Source of the DNA: a virus
Reading direction: 5' to 3' (one strand)
IMG/VR virus record: IMGVR_UViG_3300030406_001549
Location: 1-21,418 of that record
Length of the DNA: 21,418 nt
Notes under the pieces: generated by a model
Database searches by the model: none
What the model was told of the DNA's origin: nothing
What the model saw: the letters and a program-made list of their open reading frames with translations, nothing else
Made by a program: the position numbers and the translations under genes
Part shown: piece by piece, positions 7,254 to 15,385 of the stretch
Layout: each line of letters starts with the position of its first letter
Numbering within the stretch: position 1 is the first letter of the stretch

Positions 7254-7926
7254 AATCGTCTTTGGTTAAAATTTTAGCTAGTCTGGCGTTGACTAAAGCG
7301 TCTTCTTCTGTCAGGTCTCTCTCCTTAAAGGCGTTAACTACTGTTCGCCAGGAGTATCCTTTTTCTTTAAATAGTGCTTCAGCTCTTTTAACACCAATTC
7401 CAGGGACTCCGCCATAGCCGTCAGTTTGATCTCCACTAAGCGTTTGAGTAAGGTGCCACTTCGCTCCATCATCTTTGTTCACTGTGAATGTTTGCTCTAA
7501 GTTATACAATTCTCCTGGTATCTGTCTCATGTCCTTATCAGGACTGATTATTATGTTACCTGGGTGTTGGGTTGCATAAATCCCAAGGCTGTCATCAGCT
7601 TCAAGTGTAGGCATAAGTATAACCTCATACTCTTCCTTAAGTTTATTGATGACACGTTTATAGCCGCAAGGCTTTTTTCTATTTCGATGCCCTTTATAAT
7701 CGGGCAGAATTTTTTTCCTAAAATTTACGCTGTCAGAAAAGAACAGTATTAAAGAAGTGAATGACCCAAATTTGTTCTTAAGCTTGGTAAGTTCTCGCTG
7801 TGTGGCATTATATGCGTCGCTGAACTTACTAGTAACAAGAATAGTATCATCACCCCAATCAATTTCGGTTTCAGCAGCTGAACAGGACTTATATACTGTA
7901 AAATCTGCATCTATTAATAATTTCAT
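7162..7926 (-). CDS. 5'-3' exonuclease (T7 gp6-like)
   Basis: A FEN/5'-nuclease family exonuclease that in T7 removes RNA primers, degrades host DNA and aids recombination. In 254 residues I see the N-terminal acidic motif LLIDADFTVYKS, the EADDSLGI motif near residue 110, ISPDKDMRQIPG near residue 128, and the helix-three-turn-helix GDQTDGYGGVPGIGVKRA near residue 165-182, all containing the expected metal-binding Asp residues. It follows the polymerase gene with a 3-base gap, as gene 6 follows gene 5 in T7. The last 92 bases also encode the start of the NblA-like protein in another frame. Confidence 0.95.
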   Translation of the reverse strand: MKLLIDADFTVYKSCSAAETEIDWGDDTILVTSKFSDAYNATQRELTKLKNKFGSFTSLILFFSDSVNFRKKILPDYKGHRNRKKPCGYKRVINKLKEEYEVILMPTLEADDSLGIYATQHPGNIIISPDKDMRQIPGELYNLEQTFTVNKDDGAKWHLTQTLSGDQTDGYGGVPGIGVKRAEALFKEKGYSWRTVVNAFKERDLTEEDALVNARLAKILTKDDYDFKKKRPILWSPAADYRIDSGAGVRTEKA

Positions 7927-7929
7927 AAA

Positions 7930-9189
7930 TTAATGTACATCTGCCCATGTTGCACCGCTTTTAGCTTCTGCTGCAATTGGACATCTCATATTGTAATATT
8001 CTCCAGCTTCTGTAGCAGTTAATTCTAACAGAAACTTTAGGTCTTCCGCTTGTGACTGTGAACATTCAAATTGTAATTCATCATGAATGAATGCAACTTG
8101 TCTAGCGGTCTCAGGAAGATTTCCATTAGCTAATACCATCCATCTTTTCGCGATGATCGCTGAGGATCCTTGTATGAGGTAATTGAGGGACTTATGCCGC
8201 GAGTCACACAGGATGTGACGATTGTCCAATCCGCGGACATAACCCCGCGCACTAGCTTTGTGTACCGCTTCCAACAGTTCTTTAAGACCTGGGATAGCTG
8301 CAACATAGGCTTCACGGATCTCCTTACCTTTCTTCTTTGCTGCCGCCTCTGATAATTGTTTATCATAGGTATACCCTATTTTGGCGTTACCTGCTCCGTA
8401 GAGGAAGGCATAGGTGATGGTTTTAACTTGTCTTCTGGTGACACCGATGGCGTCAGCGTTGGTTTGATGGATGTCTCCGGTAAGGAGGATTTCGGAATAG
8501 CGTCCTTTATCATATCTGGCGAGATAGTGGGCAAGCATCCTGAGCTCAATACCGCTAAGGTCGGCACCAACCATAACATGGTTCGGCGACGCGGTAAATA
8601 GTTTTCTAAATCTTTCATCTGAGGGGGTCTGTGCTAAATTTGGTGATCGATGGGCACATCTAAATGTAGATGTCGCGACTGAACAATGGTGATGTATCCT
8701 AGACCTCGTAACAAGCTTCTGCCATGCGTTCACGCCTTCGGATATCATTCCTAACATCTTCGTCAGTTCTAGTAGGCGAGAGAAATGGAGAGCTATATCC
8801 GTCCCAATATCCTTGAGGACTGGTTCGTCTATCACGGGTTTCCCCGTCGAGGTCATTGATATAGGCGTCCAGCCATAATGTGTTTGTAAGATCCATGCTA
8901 TATGGTCCCTTGAAGTAGGGTTTAACTCCTTTAATTTGGTGAATGTAGCGTCAGCGACATAGCCTCTGGACCGATTATCGCGTTTAGGAGTAAATACTGA
9001 TCCTTCAACGAAAGGGTGCCTGTTTCGAAGTAACCTAGTAGTTTTTTCATATTCGCTTCTGAGAGACGATTCAAGTTCCCGTGCAGCGCGTTCATCAAAG
9101 TACCATCCATGGATTTCTTGCTGGGTGAGTATGTGTGCTACCTGATGTTCTAATTTGACCCAATCAGGTATTTGTGGAAGTGTTCGCAT
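7930..9189 (-). CDS. DNA polymerase, polymerase domain (T7 gp5 C-terminal part)
   Basis: A family A polymerase domain of 419 residues from the ATG at 9189 (MRTLPQIPDWVKLEHQ). Motif A is VGADLSGIELRMLAHY, motif B is RRQVKTITYAFLYGAG, and motif C is FIHDELQFEC, with catalytic Asp residues in A and C intact. Its start aligns with the point in T7 gp5 just after the exonuclease domain (IEHRAAWLLAKQE region). The upstream frame encodes the exonuclease domain and ends 40 bases inside this gene, so the polymerase is split in two. The frames differ by -1 and I see no canonical slippery heptamer in the overlap, so separate translation is more likely than programmed frameshifting. No thioredoxin-binding loop of T7 length is evident between the thumb parts. 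Confidence 0.93.
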   Translation of the reverse strand: MRTLPQIPDWVKLEHQVAHILTQQEIHGWYFDERAARELESSLRSEYEKTTRLLRNRHPFVEGSVFTPKRDNRSRGYVADATFTKLKELNPTSRDHIAWILQTHYGWTPISMTSTGKPVIDEPVLKDIGTDIALHFSRLLELTKMLGMISEGVNAWQKLVTRSRIHHHCSVATSTFRCAHRSPNLAQTPSDERFRKLFTASPNHVMVGADLSGIELRMLAHYLARYDKGRYSEILLTGDIHQTNADAIGVTRRQVKTITYAFLYGAGNAKIGYTYDKQLSEAAAKKKGKEIREAYVAAIPGLKELLEAVHKASARGYVRGLDNRHILCDSRHKSLNYLIQGSSAIIAKRWMVLANGNLPETARQVAFIHDELQFECSQSQAEDLKFLLELTATEAGEYYNMRCPIAAEAKSGATWADVH

Positions 9190-9704
9190 AGTTTGGTGGT
9201 AACTATAACATCTTGTTCGCAGTATTCCTGCATCTCTGGAGACCAATTCTTCCAGTCTGTGGTTTTAGCAAAGTTACCTTTGTACTCACCAAGTCTGTAA
9301 CCATAAGCCTCAAGAGAATGTCTGCCATATAACTGCAACGGCATATGTTTCCAATTATGCCGCTTATCTATATCGAGTAAATTCGGATGATATAACCTAG
9401 ATAAAATAAGAGTATCCAAAATAAGACCGCTAGGATTAAACCAAGGGTAGATGCTTTTAATAATAGGTATGTCAAAGCCGATGATATTGTGGCCAACAAG
9501 AATATCCGCTGTTTCGAGGTAAGAGAGCGCAGTGGTGATCGAATAATTAGCCGCCATAGGAAGCTCTTTAGGCGCCGCTGCGTACGGCTCATCATTAAAC
9601 GACTCGGTTCTATTATCCTCGCCCCAATGGAGTGAAATACAGTGGATCCTGGTAGCATCATTTAGAAGACCGTTTGTTTCTAGGTCGAATACTATCGCTC
9701 CCAC
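9150..9704 (-). CDS. DNA polymerase 3'-5' exonuclease (proofreading) domain, separate gene
   Basis: A DnaQ-like exonuclease homologous to the N-terminal domain of T7 gp5. Exo I is FDLETNG (Asp-x-Glu), Exo II is LVGHNIIGFDIP (Asn and Asp), Exo III is EYCEQDVIVTT (Asp), so all four metal-binding acids appear intact. About 184 residues from a GTG at 9704, which places GAIVFDLETNG at the N-terminus, just as T7 gp5 begins with its Exo I strand; a TTG at 9743 would add 13 residues, and no ATG is available. It ends KYLIGSN and overlaps the polymerase gene by 40 bases. Together the two products would rebuild a T7-type holoenzyme. Confidence 0.88.
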   Translation of the reverse strand: MGAIVFDLETNGLLNDATRIHCISLHWGEDNRTESFNDEPYAAAPKELPMAANYSITTALSYLETADILVGHNIIGFDIPIIKSIYPWFNPSGLILDTLILSRLYHPNLLDIDKRHNWKHMPLQLYGRHSLEAYGYRLGEYKGNFAKTTDWKNWSPEMQEYCEQDVIVTTKLCEHFHKYLIGSN

Positions 9705-9861
9705 TCCATTGGTAGGTTTTATCGACGAATTTGGCCTTGTCAATTTCTTCTTGCGATGGTGGATTAGGTTTATTCAAATGTTTATACCATGGGTGTTCAT
9801 AACCTCCTAGTTCAAAAATCTGTGGCTGGGTTGAATTCAGCTTGTTCGGGTTCAACTTCAT
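9658..9861 (-). CDS. Hypothetical 67-residue protein between primase-helicase and exonuclease domain
   Basis: Not recognised. From the ATG at 9861 (MKLNPNKLNSTQ) it contains a Pro/Asn-rich middle with GGYEHPWYKHLNKPNPPSQE and a basic C-terminal end (RPRNKRSSK). It overlaps the 3' end of the primase-helicase gene by 50 bases and the start of the exonuclease-domain gene by 47 bases. The frame stays open through both overlaps and its position in the replication cassette is compact, which supports it modestly. Confidence 0.6.
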   Translation of the reverse strand: MKLNPNKLNSTQPQIFELGGYEHPWYKHLNKPNPPSQEEIDKAKFVDKTYQWSGSDSIRPRNKRSSK

Positions 9862-11395
9862 GTTCAATAAAACGGCAAGTGTTTAAATCATAACTCAGTT
9901 CACATGCTCGGCCAACTTCGCCTGAATAACGATTCTTAAGGATTCTAACTGTTGTAAGTTTTCGTTCAGAGTCGGCCTGTTGATCGACCTCGAGGGCAAC
10001 CACTTGATCTGATATTTGAGCAATTGAGTGAGATCCCCTAAGTGAGGACAGACTGATTCTTCCGCCTTCCTCGTGCGAAGTCCTATCATTTCCACTTCTC
10101 CTTAAATGCGAAACTAAAAATAATGCAATACCAGTACGTTCAACCAACGACCTTAATCTGGTCATTGTTGAGTCTATCATGCGACGCTCATCCCCGTCAA
10201 GTCCACTTAATAATATACTTAAGTGATCGAGGAATATAACACGACACTCCAGTCCGGTTGCCATATATTCGATTCTATTATAGATAAGATCTGGTTCGAA
10301 AGAACCAAAGCCATCAAAAAGATAGAGATTCCAATTGGCAATCGTGGATCTGAAAGCAGATTCGAGTTCTGATTGTTCATGTTCTCCTATGTGTAAGTTT
10401 TTACCTACAGCTGTGGACATCAGTCCAAGTGCGGTTCTTCTGTTACTTGCTTCAAGCTCCAAGATCCCAACATGCTCATCTTTGTCGAGCAAGTCAGCTG
10501 CAATGTGACGCATGATGGATGTTTTTCCTGAGCCAGAGCCAGCACAAAATGTTGTAAGCTCTCCATACCGGATCCCGTGTAGCTTCTCGTTGAGTCCTTT
10601 GAAGGGGTATTCGTGGTCATGTGGTGCTTGTGGTGTGGTTACAATTGTTAGAAGCGTTTTTCCATCAACAATACCATCAGGTCTGAATGATTTAGCGTCC
10701 CATATAGCCTTTCGAATCGCTTCAGCATCGTCAGCTTGTAAAGCCTCTGAGGCGTCCTTAAAGCCTTCCAAGCGAGCGATCGTGACCTTGCCAGGTGGTA
10801 AGATCCCAGCCGCTTCCTCCGCCGCCTTACGGCCAGCGTCGTCGCCATCGAAAAATAAGCAGATCTCCTCATAACCTTGAAGTAATGGTATAACTTTTTG
10901 AATGTCCTTCTTAGCAGAGGCAGCTCCATGAGGTAATGAAACCATCGGCCATCCAGGCATAGCTTCATAACAGGATGCAGCGTCTAACTCACCTTCAGTA
11001 ATAACAATACGTTTACCAGTGTTAGGAAACCTATGCTGAGCAAATAAGGTGTTAGTGGAAACTCCTTCATATCTAAAATCTTTGCGCTTTTGTTTTATTT
11101 TTACACCTTTCAGTATACCAGCCTCATCATGATAAGGGAACCTTAAGGTATCTCCGTCCCGGTATATCTGATAGAATTGATTTGTTTTCTCTGATATCTT
11201 TCTTTTATTCAAACGTTCGGCTGAGCCTGTTAGATAAACAGTCTTAGACATTTGTTCACTGTGAATAACATCATTATCTCCTGTTCTGTGGTGACACACA
11301 AAACAGAAAGTGTGCCCATCGGAGTACAATGAATTAGCATCCGATGAGCCACAGTTATCGCAAGGCATGTGCCTAACGAACTCACTTTCGGTCAT
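9812..11395 (-). CDS. Bifunctional primase-helicase (T7 gp4-like)
   Basis: Unwinds DNA ahead of the polymerase and makes primers. From the ATG at 11395 (MTESEFVRHMPCDNCG) the 527 residues carry a four-Cys zinc-binding domain (Cys12, Cys15, Cys31, Cys34), a TOPRIM fold with Glu134 (VITEGELDAA) and the DxD-type FFDGDDAGR near residue 183, and a RecA-like hexameric helicase with Walker A AGSGSGKT at 285-292 and Walker B-like RVIFLDHLS. The C-terminus is acidic and ends in Phe (NPATDF), like the T7 gp4 tail that contacts polymerase. The start shares one base with the endonuclease stop (TAATG). Confidence 0.97.
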   Translation of the reverse strand: MTESEFVRHMPCDNCGSSDANSLYSDGHTFCFVCHHRTGDNDVIHSEQMSKTVYLTGSAERLNKRKISEKTNQFYQIYRDGDTLRFPYHDEAGILKGVKIKQKRKDFRYEGVSTNTLFAQHRFPNTGKRIVITEGELDAASCYEAMPGWPMVSLPHGAASAKKDIQKVIPLLQGYEEICLFFDGDDAGRKAAEEAAGILPPGKVTIARLEGFKDASEALQADDAEAIRKAIWDAKSFRPDGIVDGKTLLTIVTTPQAPHDHEYPFKGLNEKLHGIRYGELTTFCAGSGSGKTSIMRHIAADLLDKDEHVGILELEASNRRTALGLMSTAVGKNLHIGEHEQSELESAFRSTIANWNLYLFDGFGSFEPDLIYNRIEYMATGLECRVIFLDHLSILLSGLDGDERRMIDSTMTRLRSLVERTGIALFLVSHLRRSGNDRTSHEEGGRISLSSLRGSHSIAQISDQVVALEVDQQADSERKLTTVRILKNRYSGEVGRACELSYDLNTCRFIEHEVEPEQAEFNPATDF

Positions 11396-11835
11396 TAGAT
11401 TAACCAATCAAGTGGAATATCATGGTAGTGTGTCCAAGGTATATCATTCTTTTCGCACCATTGTGCGTAAGTTGTCTTGGACTTCTTACTAATTGTGTTG
11501 TAAGGTGCTTGAAAGACCATCCGTAGATCAAGATCTGGGTTATCTTTCTTTACCTGTTTTATCTTTCGCCTGTCTTTAGCATCCCAATAACCTTTGCATT
11601 CTAAATAAGTATGATTAGGGAGTACAAAGTCAGGCGTATAATTGTGCTGTATAACATAAGATACCTTTTTCGATTCGTATTCATACGAAACTCCTAGACC
11701 TTCAAGAAGATTTGCGATGTTCTCTTCAAGCTTAGATCTGAATTTAGGTGGTTTCTCATGCCGTTCTTTTATTTTATTATAGGCTTTCTTAGCCCATGCG
11801 AGTGACTCTTTATCAGAAGTCGTCTTCTTCGTCAT
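11395..11835 (-). CDS. Endonuclease I, Holliday-junction resolvase (T7 gp3-like)
   Basis: Resolves branched DNA before packaging and helps break down host DNA. The 146-residue product from the ATG at 11835 (MTKKTTSDKE) has the PD-(D/E)XK residues of T7 endonuclease I in order: Glu37 (RSKLEEN), Asp69 (YTPDF), Glu79 and Lys81 (YLECKG). The length matches T7 gp3 (149). It overlaps the single-strand binding protein gene by 23 bases and the primase-helicase by one base. The T7 order 2.5-3-4 is kept. Confidence 0.96.
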   Translation of the reverse strand: MTKKTTSDKESLAWAKKAYNKIKERHEKPPKFRSKLEENIANLLEGLGVSYEYESKKVSYVIQHNYTPDFVLPNHTYLECKGYWDAKDRRKIKQVKKDNPDLDLRMVFQAPYNTISKKSKTTYAQWCEKNDIPWTHYHDIPLDWLI

Positions 11836-12379
11836 TAGTGGATGGTGTAACGTTTGGATCTGCTGTCTTGAATCCTGCTGTAGTACCAAATAATTCTGCT
11901 ACTGCATCAGCATCTAAGTCTCCAGTATCTACACCAGCGTCTCCTTTTACTGAGACAACCTGTACACCAACCAGCTTAAGAGAGCTACCATAGGTAACCC
12001 CATCCCGTAGAATGTAAGGCTTTTGGTAGAAGCCCAATTTAACAGTAGATCCGCCATAAAGAGGTGTCTTCTCATCAGTTACAGGGGTACCCTCCGTGTC
12101 TACAACAGGTGGGCGGTTCTCGGCATTCCAAGAAAATTTTATTTTATATTTACCCTTCGATACTTCTTCCCACGGCTCGGGCTTGAGCGTGGATCTCTTA
12201 GGGTTTTTCAGTTTTGATTCAGCCCACTTAAGTACTTCCTGTCTCTCAGCGTCTAGTTTATCAATGACATCTTCATCGACAACAGCAGCTAAAGAGTAAC
12301 CAAACTTACTAGGTGCAAGTATGGCTTGGAAACCCTCAAGGGTTACGGGTTTATCAGTTTTGTGAATAGTCCTAGACAT
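11813..12379 (-). CDS. Single-stranded DNA-binding protein (T7 gp2.5-like)
   Basis: Coats single-stranded DNA and coordinates the replisome. From the ATG at 12379 (MSRTIHKTDKPVTLEG) it is 188 residues, close to T7 gp2.5 (232). The OB-fold region is not motif-rich, but the C-terminus is the strongly acidic NDEEDDF ending in Phe, the signature by which gp2.5 docks on polymerase and primase-helicase. It lies directly upstream of endonuclease I, as in T7. The start codon overlaps the stop of the preceding 75-residue gene (ATGTCTAG). Confidence 0.92.
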   Translation of the reverse strand: MSRTIHKTDKPVTLEGFQAILAPSKFGYSLAAVVDEDVIDKLDAERQEVLKWAESKLKNPKRSTLKPEPWEEVSKGKYKIKFSWNAENRPPVVDTEGTPVTDEKTPLYGGSTVKLGFYQKPYILRDGVTYGSSLKLVGVQVVSVKGDAGVDTGDLDADAVAELFGTTAGFKTADPNVTPSTNDEEDDF

Positions 12380-12599
12380 CACAATCTACTCCGTCAAGTG
12401 AGTCTAAGTCCTTACCAGACTTATCTGCTGGATTTAATTCCTTAGCTAGTGTTTGACGATACTCTCTCAATTCCTTGATTCTATCATCAACAGCAGCTAG
12501 TCTCTTCATCTTTGCATCCCTTTCTGCCTGCTGCAATCTCTCTTCAGAGACCACAACTATAGTAGAAGGTGCAAAGAAACTATCAAATAGTGAATACAT
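12372..12599 (-). CDS. Hypothetical 75-residue coiled-coil protein
   Basis: Not recognised. Residues about 19-55 form a charged amphipathic helix (ERLQQAERDAKMKRLAAVDD and on), likely coiled coil; the C-terminus is acidic (KDLDSLDGVDCDV). The N-terminal dozen residues are hydrophobic (MYSLFDSFFAPSTIVVV) but too short and broken for a confident membrane segment. It starts right after the RNA polymerase stop and overlaps the single-strand binding protein gene by eight bases, so it is probably co-translated with that gene. Confidence 0.75.
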   Translation of the reverse strand: MYSLFDSFFAPSTIVVVSEERLQQAERDAKMKRLAAVDDRIKELREYRQTLAKELNPADKSGKDLDSLDGVDCDV

Positions 12600-14939
12600 T
12601 TAACAGAAAAAATAAGTGGAGTCAATTACGGTTTCCGGTTCAAGGTCACCAATAATCGGTGGTTCAGTCTCCGCTCCAATTTGGGAAGCGAAGTAAGTTA
12701 AATAATCATGCTTAGCAAAGAGCTCCATATAGGTTTCTCTAACTATAGCAGACAAGATGGACATATCTGTAGCTCTACATAGTACACTATCGTGTATTAA
12801 AGCTATTGGGTTATCAAATCTATTAACGCTAAGGTGTAGAAGAGAAGCATCTAATGAGTGAATTAAGTTAGGAGCTGTCGCTGCCTTATGCCTTAATTTA
12901 TCTACTTCATTACTATCTTCAGTAGCAACACTAAGTTTACATCTACCTAATAATTGAAGATTCAGTACTTCTACTTTCTTCTTCATTATCTTCTGCTTAA
13001 CTTTAAAATTAGATGGTGTTACCCATTCTATTTCAGTTAGACCACGACTAATAGCCTTGGATACTTCATCTTCTATCCATTTCATAACTGACATCGGTCC
13101 TGGTACAACATGATGCATAGCATCTCTAACAGCTTTAACCGTCGTTGTCAGGTCATCCTTGTCAATATCCATACCTATTTCAGAGAGTGCATCTCTAATG
13201 TAGGTACGATTCGAATAAGGTTTAGCGTTGTAAGGCACTGTCATGACCGTTCTTTTTACGATCTTCCTGTCCATTACTTTCTGTATGTGTGCAGGGCAGT
13301 TCCATTTAGCTACATCCGCTACAACCTTATAAGCGTCCTGTGGTCTCTCAGACGGCAACACGTTGACGAGTCGCGCTGTCGTTTTATCTCTAGCTAATCC
13401 AGCTAAGATCTGGAGACCACTACATGTAGCGTCTGTGGCAACAGGCAGTCTAGTTGTCTGTCGGCGTTGTGTAATGACACAAGCATAATACTCTTCACAA
13501 CTAGCTAAAAATTGCCACGGCTCGTCCGCTGCCTCCCAGTCACCAAGGTTATCAATCGGATCCTTAGCTACTCTAGTAATCAACGGAATGTTATCATTCG
13601 TCCATGATAGCCTTTCAGCCATCGTAGCTTTGTCTAATCCATACGTAGTTGCACATGAAAATGCTAACCATTCTCCTGCTTCTGGTGTTACAACTGACTC
13701 ATTAGAAAAACTAATCAGTGACTTACCCCAGTCAGTGTCTTGAGGCGTGAGGAATGAAGGTATAGGGTATGCCCTTCCACGGTAATCAAAAGACCACGGT
13801 ATAAAGAACTCTTTACCTTTAAACTTCTCAACTGCCTCCATAGTCATCCTAGTACGACACGAACGTCTAAATGCATAGGCATTGGTATTCATGACCTCAG
13901 CAGCGGCTCTACGGTAGCTCTTACGAGCTTCCTTATCCTCCTCTATATTAGGAGGCTTAGGAGGTAGAGGCAACTCAAGTATAGGAATGAACTTCCCAAC
14001 ACTCACCCCCCTCTTCTGGAGGATCTCAGCGACGTTCACTGTGAATGGATTCAGGCGGTATCCAACCTTCTGAATTCGATTCAAAAAGTCTACGGGAGTA
14101 CCTTCCTGTATAGGGGCGTCATGTGTACGCCTGACCATAGGGTTACCACGCATGACCTCATTAAGCAAGTAACCACCAGCCCTTTTAGGCTCCCAGTCGT
14201 TAGGTTCAATGAGCATAGGCCATGCTAGTGGAGCAAACATCTCACTATCTGCCATTACTTTATCCTTAATCTCTAAGAATTCAGGAGTTGGCATCAAATA
14301 ATTGTTTGTTTTGTACCTACTTTCTCTTCTTATATCCTTAAAGAACCAATCTGAAGCCTTTAAGAAACAATCTAATAACCAAGAACCAAGCTTAGTTCTA
14401 TTATTCTGACCCCATGTAACCCACGGTTGCACATCATAACGATTCCAAATGGTTTGTATAACTGTGATCTTTTGACGTGTACCGATTGAGTTATGCCAAT
14501 ACCTATCCTTAAGTACTTTTAAAAGACCTGGGGCTGTAGATTCATAGTACCTCATTTGGCACTCATCTTCAATAGCATTACCTATCGCTTCTGCTACTTT
14601 GACTAGTATATTACTACCTTGTTTATGGCTAAATACTTTATCAAATGTAATCTTACAGGTTATAGTAGCTGATGCTAAAGGTTCTAATTGTGATACATGT
14701 TCTTTAATTAATTTGAATTGATAACCTGTACCACGTATTAACCTATCATGCATACTACTTTCAATCTGCTCTACAACTTTAGGTAATACACTTTCAATAG
14801 AAGTTACACCATATACAGTGGCAGATGCATAACTTTTACCCTCTAGGTTAGATGTATTATCATGTAATCGTTTGTAACCTTGAGAGATCTGTTCTCTTTC
14901 TAACCGTATCTGCTCATCAATCTGTGATGGTGTGGGCAT
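12600..14939 (-). CDS. T7-type single-subunit DNA-directed RNA polymerase
   Basis: Transcribes middle and late phage genes from phage promoters. The 779 residues are shorter than T7 gp1 (883). Motif A is TDATCSGLQ with catalytic Asp503; motif B is DRKIVKRTVMTVPYN with Lys562 and Tyr570 at the positions of T7 Lys631 and Tyr639; motif C is ALIHDSVLC with catalytic Asp717. The DYRGRAYP segment at 385-392 is the T7/T3 signature. The chain ends with an aromatic foot (YFFC), like FAFA in T7. A strong ribosome binding site, GGGGAGG, lies upstream of the ATG at 14939, inside the end of the preceding 50-residue gene. The enzyme marks the switch from host-read early genes. Confidence 0.98.
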   Translation of the reverse strand: MPTPSQIDEQIRLEREQISQGYKRLHDNTSNLEGKSYASATVYGVTSIESVLPKVVEQIESSMHDRLIRGTGYQFKLIKEHVSQLEPLASATITCKITFDKVFSHKQGSNILVKVAEAIGNAIEDECQMRYYESTAPGLLKVLKDRYWHNSIGTRQKITVIQTIWNRYDVQPWVTWGQNNRTKLGSWLLDCFLKASDWFFKDIRRESRYKTNNYLMPTPEFLEIKDKVMADSEMFAPLAWPMLIEPNDWEPKRAGGYLLNEVMRGNPMVRRTHDAPIQEGTPVDFLNRIQKVGYRLNPFTVNVAEILQKRGVSVGKFIPILELPLPPKPPNIEEDKEARKSYRRAAAEVMNTNAYAFRRSCRTRMTMEAVEKFKGKEFFIPWSFDYRGRAYPIPSFLTPQDTDWGKSLISFSNESVVTPEAGEWLAFSCATTYGLDKATMAERLSWTNDNIPLITRVAKDPIDNLGDWEAADEPWQFLASCEEYYACVITQRRQTTRLPVATDATCSGLQILAGLARDKTTARLVNVLPSERPQDAYKVVADVAKWNCPAHIQKVMDRKIVKRTVMTVPYNAKPYSNRTYIRDALSEIGMDIDKDDLTTTVKAVRDAMHHVVPGPMSVMKWIEDEVSKAISRGLTEIEWVTPSNFKVKQKIMKKKVEVLNLQLLGRCKLSVATEDSNEVDKLRHKAATAPNLIHSLDASLLHLSVNRFDNPIALIHDSVLCRATDMSILSAIVRETYMELFAKHDYLTYFASQIGAETEPPIIGDLEPETVIDSTYFFC

Positions 14940-15069
14940 AGTCGTAAATTTCCTCCCCTACCTGGTCTAAAAGTAACTGTTTGATCTCTTCATAGTGAGG
15001 ATGATCAGTAGGAAGCAAATCTAACGCTTGCTTCTCATAAGATATTATATCATCAAGCGAGCGGGTCAT
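14917..15069 (-). CDS. 50-residue protein upstream of RNA polymerase
   Basis: A short gene of 50 codons from the ATG at 15069 (MTRSLDDIISYEKQALDLLP) to the TGA at 14917, ending EEIYDYAHTITD. It is acidic and helical with no membrane segment and no recognised family. A textbook ribosome binding site, AAGGAGG, sits seven bases before the ATG, strong evidence that it is translated. It overlaps the RNA polymerase start by 23 bases and the upstream 109-residue gene by 17 bases. Confidence 0.8.
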   Translation of the reverse strand: MTRSLDDIISYEKQALDLLPTDHPHYEEIKQLLLDQVGEEIYDYAHTITD

Positions 15070-15382
15070 CGTAATCCTCCTTGTATTGTGGTGTCATTAC
15101 ATGGATTTCCTCGGGAGTGCAGATAATAAACTCACTCTCCCCTTGAGCCATGATCTCATTAGCTTTGTTCTTAGCGGCGTGTTCACGTACATATACGTAC
15201 TCCTTCACTTTACCTGTGCGCTTGTTGGTCTCACGGATCATACATTTAACACCTGGTTGCATCTCCCAGCCTGCTATCTTCCAATCCATGAACTCATCAT
15301 AAGTTATTGGTATAAAGAATGAAGGATCTGATTCCTTGTACGCCTTCCAATTGTTAGGAAAATACTTTCTCTTCTTAGCCAT
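15053..15382 (-). CDS. Conserved hypothetical 109-residue cyanophage protein
   Basis: Function unknown. It begins with a basic N-terminus (MAKKRKYFPNNWKAYKES), followed by a domain with YDEFMDWKIAGWEMQPGVKC and MIRETNKRTGKVKEYVYVR, a pattern I have seen in small conserved proteins of marine cyanophages (memory, not checked). The C-terminal part has EFIICTPEEIHVM and an acidic tail. The region reads as a compact strand-rich domain. It lies between the oxygenase pair and the RNA polymerase, four bases from the former. Confidence 0.75.
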   Translation of the reverse strand: MAKKRKYFPNNWKAYKESDPSFFIPITYDEFMDWKIAGWEMQPGVKCMIRETNKRTGKVKEYVYVREHAAKNKANEIMAQGESEFIICTPEEIHVMTPQYKEDYDDPLA

Positions 15383-15385
15383 TGG

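Noticed and set aside
8130-8896. Several 60-80 codon frames on both strands within the DNA polymerase gene
   Set aside because: Shadows of a gene with intact catalytic motifs; low-complexity translations without start signals.
9150-9246. Programmed -1 frameshift joining the polymerase parts
   Set aside because: No X-XXY-YYZ slippery heptamer in the overlap and a suitable ATG exists at 9189.
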